The notes below the pieces were generated by a model that saw only the letters and a list, made by a program, of their open reading frames with translations, searched no databases and was not told where the DNA came from. Position numbers and translations under genes: made by a program. DNA of 64,000 nt, taken from assembly GCF_014647375.1 (NCBI RefSeq), contig NZ_BMPB01000015.1, positions 1-64,000 of the forward strand. Reading direction: 5' to 3'. Within the stretch, counting starts at the first letter, position 1. Each line of letters starts with the position of its first letter. Below, in pieces: positions 45,296 to 54,700 of this stretch. This DNA is from Parabacteroides faecis. Its GTDB lineage: Bacteria; Bacteroidota; Bacteroidia; Bacteroidales; Tannerellaceae.

Positions 45296-45325
45296 AAAAG
45301 CCCCGAAGCGATAAACTCCGGGGCC
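45296..45325 (-). terminator. Terminator of RNase G
   Basis: The GCCCCG/CGGGGC stem (45300-45305 with 45319-45324) is followed on the minus strand by a TTTTTTA run. It lies just after the RNase G stop. Confidence 0.85.
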
Positions 45326-45332
45326 TCTATCC

Positions 45333-46904
45333 TTACTTCATTTCCTTTTCTTCCATCATGTCGAGTTCATTCTTGTCGGAATCGATAAATTTATATTCCA
45401 GAAAACCCAGACTTTGATTAGGAATGACTTTCATACTCATAGAGTATTTCAGTTTCCATTTCATACTAAGGGGGTAAAGCCCCTTGTTTACGAACGCTGC
45501 AACGTAGGGATGTACGTGCAGGGCGAATTTCTTCACATTGTGTTTGTTTACCAGACAGTCGATCTTTCCTTCCAGATTGTCGGTGAATAAGATCGAAGGT
45601 TTGATTGTTCCTGTGCCAAAACAGGTAGGACATGATTCTGTCGTATCCACATCCATTGCCGGGCGTACCCTCTGACGGGTAATCTGCATCAGGCCAAACT
45701 TGCTTAGAGGCAGGATGTTGTGTTTGGCCCGGTCGTTTGCCATTGCTTTGCTCATGTGTTCGAACAGCTTTTGCCGGTTGGCGGCTTCTGCCATATCGAT
45801 GAAATCGACTACAATAATACCGCCCATATCACGAAGACGAAGCTGGCGTGCGATTTCGTCGGCGGCAGCAGTATTTACATCGATAGCTGTTTTTTCCTGG
45901 GCATCGCTTCCTTTGGAACGGTTGCCGCTGTTCACATCTATTACGTGCATGGCCTCGGTATGCTCGATGATCAGGTAAGCTCCACTTTTATACGTAACCG
46001 TCCGTCCAAACAACGATTTAACTTGCTTGGTGATACCGAAATTGTCGAAGATCGGTAGTTCGCCGGTATATCGCTGTACAATCTCTTCCCTCCCGGGAGC
46101 GATCAGGCTGACATAATCGCGTATGTTATGGTAAACATCCGCATCGTTTACGTAAATATTCTGGAAAGAAGGGTTGAAAATATCACGGAGCAAGGCCACA
46201 GTACGTGCCGTTTCTTCATATACGATCGACGGTACTTTTAATTTAGGGACCTTGACGATGTTTTCTTCCCATCGTTTCACTAATGTCTTTAATTCATGGT
46301 CGAGTTCAGCCACGCGTTTTCCTTCGGAGGAAGTACGTACGATCACGCTGAAGTTTTTCGGCTTGATGCTCTGGATTAACTGCCGCAAACGGGCGCGTTC
46401 CTCGCTCGACTTGATTTTTGTGGAGACAGAGACCTTGTCGGCAAATGGTATCAGAACGATGTATCTTCCGGCAAAAGACAGCTCGGAAGTCAATCGCGGA
46501 CCCTTTGTTGAGATCGGCTCTTTGGCAATCTGTACCAACACCTCCTGTCCGACTTTAAGCACATTGCTGATGCTTCCGTCCTTTTCTATTTCAGGAAGTA
46601 TCTGCATTTTAGAAATGGCGGGCATTTTTTTCTGGTCGCCAAGTGCTTGTTTGAGGAACTTTTGTTGGGTGTTGAAGTTCGGACCTAAGTCCAGGTAGTG
46701 AAGAAATGCGTCCTTTTTATACCCTACATCAATGAAAGCAGCGTTCAGACCCGGCATCAGTTTTTTAACTTTGCCAAGATAGATATCGCCTACGGCAAAC
46801 GAGACATTGCGGGCCTCCTTCTGGAGTTCCACAAGGTTCTTGTCTTCCAATACGGCAATAGATACCTCTTTGGGTTGTACATCAACTACTAATTCACTTA
46901 TCAC
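45333..46904 (-). CDS. rng: Ribonuclease E/G family endoribonuclease (RNase G)
   Basis: Single-strand-specific endoribonuclease for rRNA maturation and mRNA decay, 523 residues. It has an S1-like domain near 38-130 (VGDIYLGKVKKLMPGLNAAFIDVGY), the metal-binding acids in VIDVNSG and IIVVDFIDM, and the zinc-link CPTCFGTG. It lacks the long C-terminal scaffold of RNase E. The start is GTG at 46904, chosen because ISELVVDVQPKEVSIA begins right there, as in relatives. It lies downstream of the HU and small ribosome-associated genes. Confidence 0.95.
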   Translation of the reverse strand: MISELVVDVQPKEVSIAVLEDKNLVELQKEARNVSFAVGDIYLGKVKKLMPGLNAAFIDVGYKKDAFLHYLDLGPNFNTQQKFLKQALGDQKKMPAISKMQILPEIEKDGSISNVLKVGQEVLVQIAKEPISTKGPRLTSELSFAGRYIVLIPFADKVSVSTKIKSSEERARLRQLIQSIKPKNFSVIVRTSSEGKRVAELDHELKTLVKRWEENIVKVPKLKVPSIVYEETARTVALLRDIFNPSFQNIYVNDADVYHNIRDYVSLIAPGREEIVQRYTGELPIFDNFGITKQVKSLFGRTVTYKSGAYLIIEHTEAMHVIDVNSGNRSKGSDAQEKTAIDVNTAAADEIARQLRLRDMGGIIVVDFIDMAEAANRQKLFEHMSKAMANDRAKHNILPLSKFGLMQITRQRVRPAMDVDTTESCPTCFGTGTIKPSILFTDNLEGKIDCLVNKHNVKKFALHVHPYVAAFVNKGLYPLSMKWKLKYSMSMKVIPNQSLGFLEYKFIDSDKNELDMMEEKEMK

Positions 46905-47001
46905 TAAAAAAGGGTTTTTTTATTCAGACCTTTCTAAATACGCAAAGAACAAACTTAAAAGGTCACTTATTAAGTTTGTTCTTTAGAGTTTCTTGATAGA
47001 C

Positions 47002-47091
47002 TTATTTCTTTTTATGTCTATTCTTTTTCAGTCTCTTTTTGCGCTTGTGCGTAGACATTTTATGTCTTTTTCTTTTTTTTCCGCTAGGCAT
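47002..47091 (-). CDS. Tiny basic ribosome-associated protein (AURKAIP1/COX24 domain type)
   Basis: A 29-residue, extremely Lys/Arg/His-rich protein beginning MPSGKKRKRHKMSTHKRKK and ending RHKKK, before TAA. The sequence matches the small conserved Bacteroidetes protein with the AURKAIP1/COX24 domain, related to mitochondrial small-subunit protein mS38 and actinobacterial bS22. It probably binds 16S rRNA. It sits between HU and RNase G, its usual neighbourhood. It is easily missed because of its length. Confidence 0.88.
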   Translation of the reverse strand: MPSGKKRKRHKMSTHKRKKRLKKNRHKKK

Positions 47092-47126
47092 CGTTTCTAA
47101 ATTTTAAATTAAACTATAATTACTAA

Positions 47127-47399
47127 TTACTTAACTTCGTTCAGGAAAGTTTTAGCCGGTTTGAATGAAGGGATATTATGCTCCGGAATGATGATCGTAG
47201 TATTCTTTGAAATATTACGAGCAGTTTTCTGAGCTCTCTTCTTAATAACGAAACTTCCGAATCCTCTCAGGTAAACGTTTTCACCCTGAGATAATGAACT
47301 TTTCACGATGTCCATGAAAGATTCTACGCTACTCAATACCGTCTGCTTATCGATACCGGTACTTTTTGAAATCTCGCTAACAATATCTGCTTTAGTCAT
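47127..47399 (-). CDS. HU-family DNA-binding protein
   Basis: A 90-residue nucleoid protein. MTKADIVSEISKSTGIDKQTVLSSVESFM is followed by the arm GSFVIKKRAQKTARNISKNTTIIIPEHNIPSFKPAKTF with the DNA-intercalating proline region (IIPEHNIP). Standard HU/IHF length. CAAATATA at 47446-47453 reads as a -7 box (TATATTTG) on the minus strand, 47 bases upstream. Divergent from mutY. Confidence 0.95.
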   Translation of the reverse strand: MTKADIVSEISKSTGIDKQTVLSSVESFMDIVKSSLSQGENVYLRGFGSFVIKKRAQKTARNISKNTTIIIPEHNIPSFKPAKTFLNEVK

Positions 47400-47597
47400 G
47401 TCTATAAATTAATTAATGATTTGGACCTATTAATTTTTTGGAATGCAAATATATAGCTTTTTATTTAAGTGGAAAAAGAATTGCCTGCCATTTTTTAATA
47501 AAAAAGATTCCTTACAATTCATTATATCTGTGTATGTTTGCATTAATCAACGAGTTGAGAGTTTGAAAACGTACAAAAAGAGGACACGATATAGTAA

Positions 47598-48674
47598 ATG
47601 GAAAACGAATTGGAAGTCAGTCATATTTTACAGACCTGGTATAAAACAAATAAGAGGATGCTGCCCTGGAGGGAATCGTCCGATCCGTATATTATCTGGA
47701 TATCAGAAATTATTCTTCAACAGACCCGTGTTGTTCAGGGGATGGATTATTTTCTCCGCTTCACCGGGCGTTTCCCTGATGTCGCTTCTCTGGCTTCGGC
47801 AGAAGAGGATGAGGTATTGAAATACTGGCAGGGATTGGGGTATTACAGCCGGGCACGGAATCTGCATGCTGCCGCTAAAGAGATCATGGAAAAGTTCGGT
47901 GGCGTTTTTCCGGAGAAGCATAAAGATATATTGTCCTTGAAAGGTATTGGCGACTATACGGCAGCGGCGATCGTCTCTTTTGTATGGAATAAACCTTATC
48001 CGGTCGTAGACGGGAATGTGTTTCGTGTATTGGCACGTTTGTTTGCGATGGATGTGCCTATCGACACTACACAGGGGAAGAAACAGTTTACAGAACTGGC
48101 AGGGATCGTTATGGATCCCAAACAGGCGGGACAGCATAACCAGGCAATCATGGAGTTCGGTGCATTGCAATGTGTTCCGCAGAATCCGGACTGCGAAGTC
48201 TGCCCGTTGAAAGAACGGTGTATGGCGTATGCTTCCGGCACTGTACAGGATTTACCTGTCAAGCAGAATAAGACAAAGACGCGTGCCCGTTATTTTCATT
48301 ACTTATACATTATATATAGAGGACAAACCTGGCTTTCCCGCCGGGGTAAAAAAGATATCTGGGAAGGATTATACGAGTTCCCTCTGATCGAGACGGAAAA
48401 ACCGATGGATTTTGCCGGATTGCAGGAAACGGAGGCATTCCGGAAATTGTTTACCGGGGCCGGCAGATTAAATATATCTTCCGACATGGCAGAAGTAAAA
48501 CATGTCCTTTCCCATCAGGTCCTGTACACTACTTTTTACCGGGTAGAGATTGAAAAAATACCGGAGGCACTGAATTCGTATCTGGCTGTTCCGTATGAAG
48601 ATATAGAACGTTATGCCGTTCCCCGGCTGATACATATTTATTTAGAGAAATTAAACGGAAATTTGTCTGAATGA
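47598..48674 (+). CDS. mutY: A/G-specific adenine glycosylase
   Basis: Removes adenine mispaired with 8-oxoguanine, 358 residues. Catalytic Glu37 (SEIILQQTRV) and Asp138 (VVDGNV) are in the same positions as in E. coli. The helix-hairpin-helix is LKGIGDYTAAAI. The iron-sulfur cysteines are C192, C199, C202 and C208, and a C-terminal NUDIX-like 8-oxoG-recognition domain covers about 225-350. A TATGTTTG -7 box is at 47533-47540. Confidence 0.97.
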   Translation: MENELEVSHILQTWYKTNKRMLPWRESSDPYIIWISEIILQQTRVVQGMDYFLRFTGRFPDVASLASAEEDEVLKYWQGLGYYSRARNLHAAAKEIMEKFGGVFPEKHKDILSLKGIGDYTAAAIVSFVWNKPYPVVDGNVFRVLARLFAMDVPIDTTQGKKQFTELAGIVMDPKQAGQHNQAIMEFGALQCVPQNPDCEVCPLKERCMAYASGTVQDLPVKQNKTKTRARYFHYLYIIYRGQTWLSRRGKKDIWEGLYEFPLIETEKPMDFAGLQETEAFRKLFTGAGRLNISSDMAEVKHVLSHQVLYTTFYRVEIEKIPEALNSYLAVPYEDIERYAVPRLIHIYLEKLNGNLSE

Positions 48675-48717
48675 TCGAATTTATGTTTCTTTGTAAGATA
48701 TTAAAAGAATTACTACT

Positions 48718-49194
48718 ATGTCATTGAATAAAGTCATATTGATCGGTAACGTGGGTAAAGATCCCGACGTTCGTTATTTCGACAGCGGTACGGCTGTTGC
48801 AAACTTCCCTTTAGCAACATCTGAAAGAGGTTATACACTGGCTAATGGTACGGTTGTTCCGGAAAGAACGGAATGGCACAATATCGTTGTCCGCCGCGAC
48901 CAGGTTGCTTTTGTAGAAAAATGGGTGAAGAAAGGTTCAGGTGTTTATGTGGAAGGTAAGATCCGTACCCGCAGTTATGACGACCAGAGTGGCGTGAAGC
49001 GTTATGTTACCGAAATTCATGCGGACCGTATTGAATTTTATAATACGGGTACACGGCCAGCCGATGGTACGACAACGAATGCCGGAACCGGTTTCCAGCA
49101 GGGAGGACAGGCACAACAGACGACTTCTTATCAGCAGCCGGCGCAACCGGATATTTCATCAGAATCAAACAGTGCGGATGATCTTCCGTTCTGA
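48718..49194 (+). CDS. ssb: Single-stranded DNA-binding protein
   Basis: A 158-residue SSB. The OB-fold (about 1-110; MSLNKVILIGNVGKDPDVRY, EWHNIVV) is followed by a Gln/Gly/Thr-rich disordered linker and the acidic tip ADDLPF that recruits replication and repair proteins. It follows mutY by 43 bases and precedes gldE. Confidence 0.97.
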   Translation: MSLNKVILIGNVGKDPDVRYFDSGTAVANFPLATSERGYTLANGTVVPERTEWHNIVVRRDQVAFVEKWVKKGSGVYVEGKIRTRSYDDQSGVKRYVTEIHADRIEFYNTGTRPADGTTTNAGTGFQQGGQAQQTTSYQQPAQPDISSESNSADDLPF

Positions 49195-49219
49195 TATTGT
49201 TTAACTAATACGGTTCCCC

Positions 49220-50557
49220 TTGGACTCAGACTATTATTTATCGGGCTTATTTGACCAGGTAACTATGCAGGCACTTACAGCAGGTCCTGTTATAGCATTA
49301 AGCCTTGCTTGTTTACTGCTGTTAGTGTCCGGTTTCGTATCGGCTTCAGAAGTGGCATTTTTTTCTCTTACCCCGGGTGATATCAATGACATCCGGGAGG
49401 AGAATTCGCCTTCAGATCCGCTTATCCGGAAATTACTGGACCGCTCCGAATATTTACTGGCGGCTATTTTGATTGCCAATAACTTTGTGAACGTAGCCGT
49501 GGTCATGCTTTGTACTTACGGCATCAATTCTTTGATCAATTTCTCGGTTGTCCCGGTTTTGGGTTTTGTTCTTGAAACGATCGTGCTGACCTTTTTACTT
49601 TTACTTTTTGGCGAGATCATGCCTAAGATCTATGCACAAAAAAATTCACTTCGCTTTGTCCGTCGTTCGGCTTCCGTGTTGAACATGGTGGAACGTATCT
49701 GTCACCCGCTTTCGACCGTGCTGGTAAATTCTACATCTATTATCAACAAGGCGTTGGTAAAGAAGAAATATGACTTGTCGGTCGACGAGTTATCCAAAGC
49801 GTTGGAGTTGACATCTAAAGAGATTCCGGAAGAGAAAGAGATGTTGGCCGAGATCATCAAATTTTATAATAAAACAGCCGATGAGATCATGACACCGCGA
49901 CTGGATATGGAGGATCTGGAGATAAAGACCAGCTTTCGTAATGTCATAGATTTTATTATCAAATCAGGTTACTCACGAATTCCGGTGTATGCTGATTCGG
50001 AAGATAATATTAAAGGTATCCTTTATATAAAAGACTTGCTTCCTTATATTGACAAACCGGATACATTCCGTTGGCAGAGCCTGATCCGTCCGGCTTACTT
50101 TGTTCCTGAAACCAAAAAGATTGACGACCTGCTGGAAGAATTCCGTACGAATAAGATCCATATGGCAATCGTTGTGGATGAGTTTGGCGGTACGTCCGGT
50201 ATTGTGACGATGGAAGATATTCTGGAGGAAATTGTCGGAGAAATATCGGATGAATACGATGATGATGAAAAGCAGTTTGTCCGTTTGGCGGATGGAAGCC
50301 TGATCTTCGAAGCTAAGATATTATTAACCGATTTCTTCCGTGTGATCAATGTCGATCCGACGGAATTTGGAAAACTGACCGAAGATGTAGAAACATTAGC
50401 CGGACTTTTACTGGAAATAAAGGGTGACTTTCCACGTCGCAGGGAGATCCTGGATTATGGAAAGTATCGTTTCCAGGTGCTGGAAATGGACAACAGAAGA
50501 ATCCTGAAAGTAAAATTTAACTGTATTACGGATACAGTGAAAAAAGGGGAGGACTGA
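49220..50557 (+). CDS. gldE: GldE, CNNM/HlyC-type membrane protein of the gliding-motility gene set
   Basis: A 445-residue protein with a CNNM membrane domain of three or four helices (about 12-170), two CBS domains (about 205-325, MTPRLDMEDLEI ... GTSGIVTMEDILEEIVGEI) and a C-terminal CorC/HlyC domain. Related to metal-ion exporters. GldE is named for gliding in flavobacteria but is kept in non-gliding Bacteroidales. The start is TTG at 49220, giving DSDYYLSGLF; ATG 49265 (MQALTAG) is an alternative. Its stop overlaps the GldD start. Confidence 0.93.
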   Translation: MDSDYYLSGLFDQVTMQALTAGPVIALSLACLLLLVSGFVSASEVAFFSLTPGDINDIREENSPSDPLIRKLLDRSEYLLAAILIANNFVNVAVVMLCTYGINSLINFSVVPVLGFVLETIVLTFLLLLFGEIMPKIYAQKNSLRFVRRSASVLNMVERICHPLSTVLVNSTSIINKALVKKKYDLSVDELSKALELTSKEIPEEKEMLAEIIKFYNKTADEIMTPRLDMEDLEIKTSFRNVIDFIIKSGYSRIPVYADSEDNIKGILYIKDLLPYIDKPDTFRWQSLIRPAYFVPETKKIDDLLEEFRTNKIHMAIVVDEFGGTSGIVTMEDILEEIVGEISDEYDDDEKQFVRLADGSLIFEAKILLTDFFRVINVDPTEFGKLTEDVETLAGLLLEIKGDFPRRREILDYGKYRFQVLEMDNRRILKVKFNCITDTVKKGED

Positions 50558-51132
50558 TGAAGCGAGTACTGTCCGTTGCGCTTTTCCTATATCTCCTGAT
50601 TGGTTCGTCTTGTACGGATTATACGCCGAAACCACGTGGTTATTTTCGTATCGAACCACCCGCGGCGCGTTATCAGGTTTTGTCGTTGGACAGTTTGCCT
50701 TATTCTTTTAATGTATCCCAACTGGCTACTGTCGAGTTGCCGGAAGCCGGAAGTCCGGAAGGATGGATTAATTTATCTTATCCATCTCTGGGAGTAAAGA
50801 TTTATTGCAGTTATTTGCCGGTAACACCGGCTACTTTACCGGTCGCCGCGAGTGAATCCCGTTCGCTGGTTTCCCGTCAGATAAAAACGGCGAATGAGGT
50901 AAAGGTGCAGGAATATAGTAATTCGGAAGAACGGGTTTATGGCTCTCTGTTTCTGTTGGGTGGAGAAGCTGCTTCTCCTGTTCAGTTCATGCTGACCGAC
51001 AGTATTTCAAATTTCTTTCGTGGTGCTTTGTATTATGATTGCGTGCCGAATGCCGATTCGCTGGCTCCCGTAACAGATTATCTGCGGAAAGATATTATAG
51101 AGTTGATACAATCTTTTAGCTGGAAAAAATAA
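50557..51132 (+). CDS. gldD: GldD gliding-motility-type lipoprotein
   Basis: A 191-residue lipoprotein with lipobox IGSSC (Cys19), followed by the GldD hallmark YTPKPRGYFRIEPP. The role in non-gliding species is unknown; the gldE-gldD pair is conserved across the phylum. It overlaps gldE and the next gene by single-base TGATG/TAATG-type junctions, so translation is coupled. Confidence 0.93.
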   Translation: MKRVLSVALFLYLLIGSSCTDYTPKPRGYFRIEPPAARYQVLSLDSLPYSFNVSQLATVELPEAGSPEGWINLSYPSLGVKIYCSYLPVTPATLPVAASESRSLVSRQIKTANEVKVQEYSNSEERVYGSLFLLGGEAASPVQFMLTDSISNFFRGALYYDCVPNADSLAPVTDYLRKDIIELIQSFSWKK

Positions 51133-51752
51133 TGCCTCTCCTGTTTAAACATACAGAACCGTTACTGGGTGTGTGGAAGATCGAAGAAAGTTCGGATGAA
51201 TTGCTCGCTATGCTGGGATTACAATCTGAATACCTCCCTTTTCTGCAAGGGATAAAAACGGAAAAACGTCGTCAGGAATGGCTGGCGTCGCGTGTTCTTC
51301 TAAAAGAGTTGGTAGGAGAGGAGTTGCTGATCGCTTATCATGACGATGGTGCTCCTTACTTATCCGGTTCGTCTCTTTCCCTGAGTATTTCCCATACAAA
51401 CGGTTATGCGGCAGTGCTGTTGCAGGATCAGGAGACTGCCGGTATAGACATTGAATATCATTCCAATCGTGTGTTGAAGATCTGTAGCCGTTTTATGTCT
51501 CCAGAAGAAGGTGCATCAATCGGCTCCGAATATGAAGTAGAACATCTTCTTGTTTATTGGTGTGCCAAGGAAGCTTTATTCAAAATGATCCGGCAACAAG
51601 ATATTGACTTTATCGAACATTTGCATATTGAACCTTTTCAATTTTCTGTTTCAGGAAAACTGAATGTGCATGAAACCAAAACATTAGAGCAAAGGTCTTA
51701 TGTTTTAAAGTATGAAGTCTTACCAGACTTTGTATTGGTTTATAGTGTCTGA
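51132..51752 (+). CDS. 4'-phosphopantetheinyl transferase
   Basis: Transfers phosphopantetheine from CoA to carrier proteins, 206 residues (Sfp-like, pseudo-dimeric). Motifs: metal-binding AGIDIEYHSNRV (near 105-117) and WCAKEALFKM (near 143-152), with the N-terminal lobe REEW-like (RRQEWLASRVLLKEL). Last gene of the mutY-to-PPTase block. Its 3' end overlaps the convergent hybrid sensor gene by 13 bases. Confidence 0.92.
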   Translation: MPLLFKHTEPLLGVWKIEESSDELLAMLGLQSEYLPFLQGIKTEKRRQEWLASRVLLKELVGEELLIAYHDDGAPYLSGSSLSLSISHTNGYAAVLLQDQETAGIDIEYHSNRVLKICSRFMSPEEGASIGSEYEVEHLLVYWCAKEALFKMIRQQDIDFIEHLHIEPFQFSVSGKLNVHETKTLEQRSYVLKYEVLPDFVLVYSV

Positions 51753-54700
51753 CTCCTTTTAGGAGATTGACTTTTTTCCATGTATTCACTGGGAGTCATA
51801 TTGAATTCCTTTTTGAAATTAACACTGAAATAACGAGCGTCTTTGAATCCGACTTGATAAGCAATTTCGGATATATTCCCTTTTTTCTGTCGTAATAGTT
51901 CCGTCGCTGTTTTTAGGCGTATATTCCGGATAAATTCATTGGGAGAAAGGTTGGTCAGTGCCTTCAGCTTACGATATAGCATTGAGTTGGAAACCTGCAT
52001 TTCTTCCAAGAGTTGTTTTACGTCAAACTCCGGATCCTCTATGTGCTTTTTTACTATTTCAATTGCGTTTACCAAGAACTTCTCTTCATAAGAAGATACG
52101 GAAAGATTGATTTCTTGTGTGAGAGGGCTGGAACGGAATTTTTCGACAGTTCTTTTGCGGTTAGAAAGGATCGTTTCTATTTGCGCCTCTAAAAGAGTAT
52201 AGTTGAAAGGCTTTGTTATGTAACTGTCTGCACCGCATTTCAGACCCACCAGATGGTCGGAACCATCGATTTTTGCAGTTAGTAAGATAATGGGGATATG
52301 GCTGATGTTAATATTCTCTTTTATTCTTTTACACAGTTCGAAACCATCCATCTTAGGCATCATAACATCACTGATAATCAAATCCGGATTGATTTGTGTT
52401 GCGATCTCCAATCCTTCTTGTCCGTTTGAAGCAACGACTGTATGGTATCTGCAGGAAAGGAGGTGTTGAAGGGAGGTTTGTAGTTCGGTGTCATCTTCAA
52501 TCAGCAACAAAGAATACTTGTCCGTTGTATTATTTATATTTATTATCGATGGGTCTTTTTCTTCGATAAGGGTTTGTATAGAAATAATTTCATCTTGTTT
52601 TTCATCCTCAATTTGTTCTTCACGGAACGCTTTTCTACTAATTGGGATATGGATTGTAAATTCAGTCCATCCATCGGGTTCGCTGTCGACCATGATGGTG
52701 CCGTTATGTAGCTCTACCAAGCTTTTGGTCAGAGCTAATCCGATGCCATTCCCTTTTCCGGATTGTCTGAAGTTTTTCTCATAGAAACGGTTGAAAATCA
52801 GAGGTAATTCTTCTTTTTCGATCCCTTTACCCGAATTCCTGACTTTAATGATTAGCAGTTTATGCTGGTATTCATTTTCTGGCTCTTCAGCTGTCAATGC
52901 TACAACTATTTTACCACGACCATCTGTGTGGCTGAATTTTATTGCATTGGATAGTAAGTTATATAGAATCTTGTCGATTTTATCTTTATCGAACCAGGCT
53001 GCAATATGTTCGGGGGCACAATGTACATCTAGAGTGATATTCTTATTTTTTACCAGTAAAGAAAAGTTTTCATGACATATTTCGTGAATGAAGGCAGCTA
53101 TATCTCCATAAGTGATTTTTAGTTTTAATTTGTTATTTTCTGCTTTTTGGAATTCCAGTATCTCTTCAATTAGTTTGTTTAACCTGAATACATTGGACTC
53201 AGCTGCTTTAATGGTTTGATTATCGATATGAAACCTCCGTTTCAGTTCTTCGAAAGAACAGCTGATGATGGATAAAGGGGTAAGGAATTCATGTGATATG
53301 TTTGTGAAGAATCTGAATTTGGATTGATTCAATTCTTCTGATTTAATACGTTCTATCTGTTCGATTTTAATAGCTTCCTGTAACCGGAAACGATATAACT
53401 GGAAGCGATACAAAAGATAGGCTATACTTGCGATTAACAAAAAGTAGAAAAAATAAGCATAGCCTGTTTTATAGATCGGAGGAAGGACATTGATATAAAA
53501 TAGTTCATCATGTGAACTTTCAATCCCACTGCTGTTGATACATTTTACATGGAATTTATATGAACCGGCAGAAAGATTCGTATAGTAAGCTGTTCGTTGT
53601 GAAGCGTCTGTATATATCCAGTTTTTGTCGAATCCATCTAATTTAAATTTGTATCTCTTCTTTTCGGGATGAATGTAGGACAAAGCGGCAAATTCGATAC
53701 CTATATTGTTGTCTGCAGGCGTTAATGTGACTTGTTTGGTATAAAGGGGATGAAAGTCTCCTGACAGTTGTTTTTGTTTTTTGGCTGGTAATTCATCGAA
53801 TGACTTATGGAATATCTTGAAATCTGTCACGACTGTCTTTACATCGGTCGAATCAGGATCCAGTTTGTCGGGATGAAAAATATAGAATCCTTTAGGTGTT
53901 CCATAGTATATTTCACCTCTTCCGGTGTTCAGCATGGCATTCATCATACAATTATTATCCATTAAACCGTCCATATCGGTTAGAATGGTTGATTGGTAAG
54001 TTGTATTATCGTATAAAACTAATCCTTGATTAGTTCCGAGAATAAGTTTACCGTTCACTTCTGTTATATTGTAAATAATATTACCTTGTATATCTTCCAT
54101 ATCAGGAGCTGGTTCAAACCAGTTTTTTTCCCGGTTATATTTTTGGAGCCCGCATTCTTTGGTTCCAACCCATAAGTTTTGATGGGAATCTTCGAAAATA
54201 CATAGTATTTCATTGGCATTGATCAGTTTATTATTATTGTTGTATATTTCGAAAGATAGTTTGCGAATATCGAATCCGGGACGTAAACGATAAATACCAT
54301 CGAAATAGGTGCCGAGCCAGATTGCTCCGGTATGATCCTGACAGATTGATTGTATCCGGTTGTATGTTCTGTACGATAATGTATCGTCGTTTGCTGTAAT
54401 TATATTTAATCCTTCGTCGGATCCGATCCATATATTGTGATCTTTATCCATTACAATGGAGTTTATAGTCGTTCCGATCGGAGTTTGCCCCAGTTTATGA
54501 AAATAGTAACGGGAAGATATGATTTCATTTTTCTCAACTTGGCATATAATCAGTCCTCCGAATTGTGTCCCGAACCATAATTCATTTTTATACGGATGTT
54601 TGAATATAAATTGCAAGTTTCCGGGCCATTCCCGGAATATGTTATTATAGTTCTGTTTCTTTTTGTAAGAAATGAGTTCTTGTTTATTTTTGTCGTAAAA

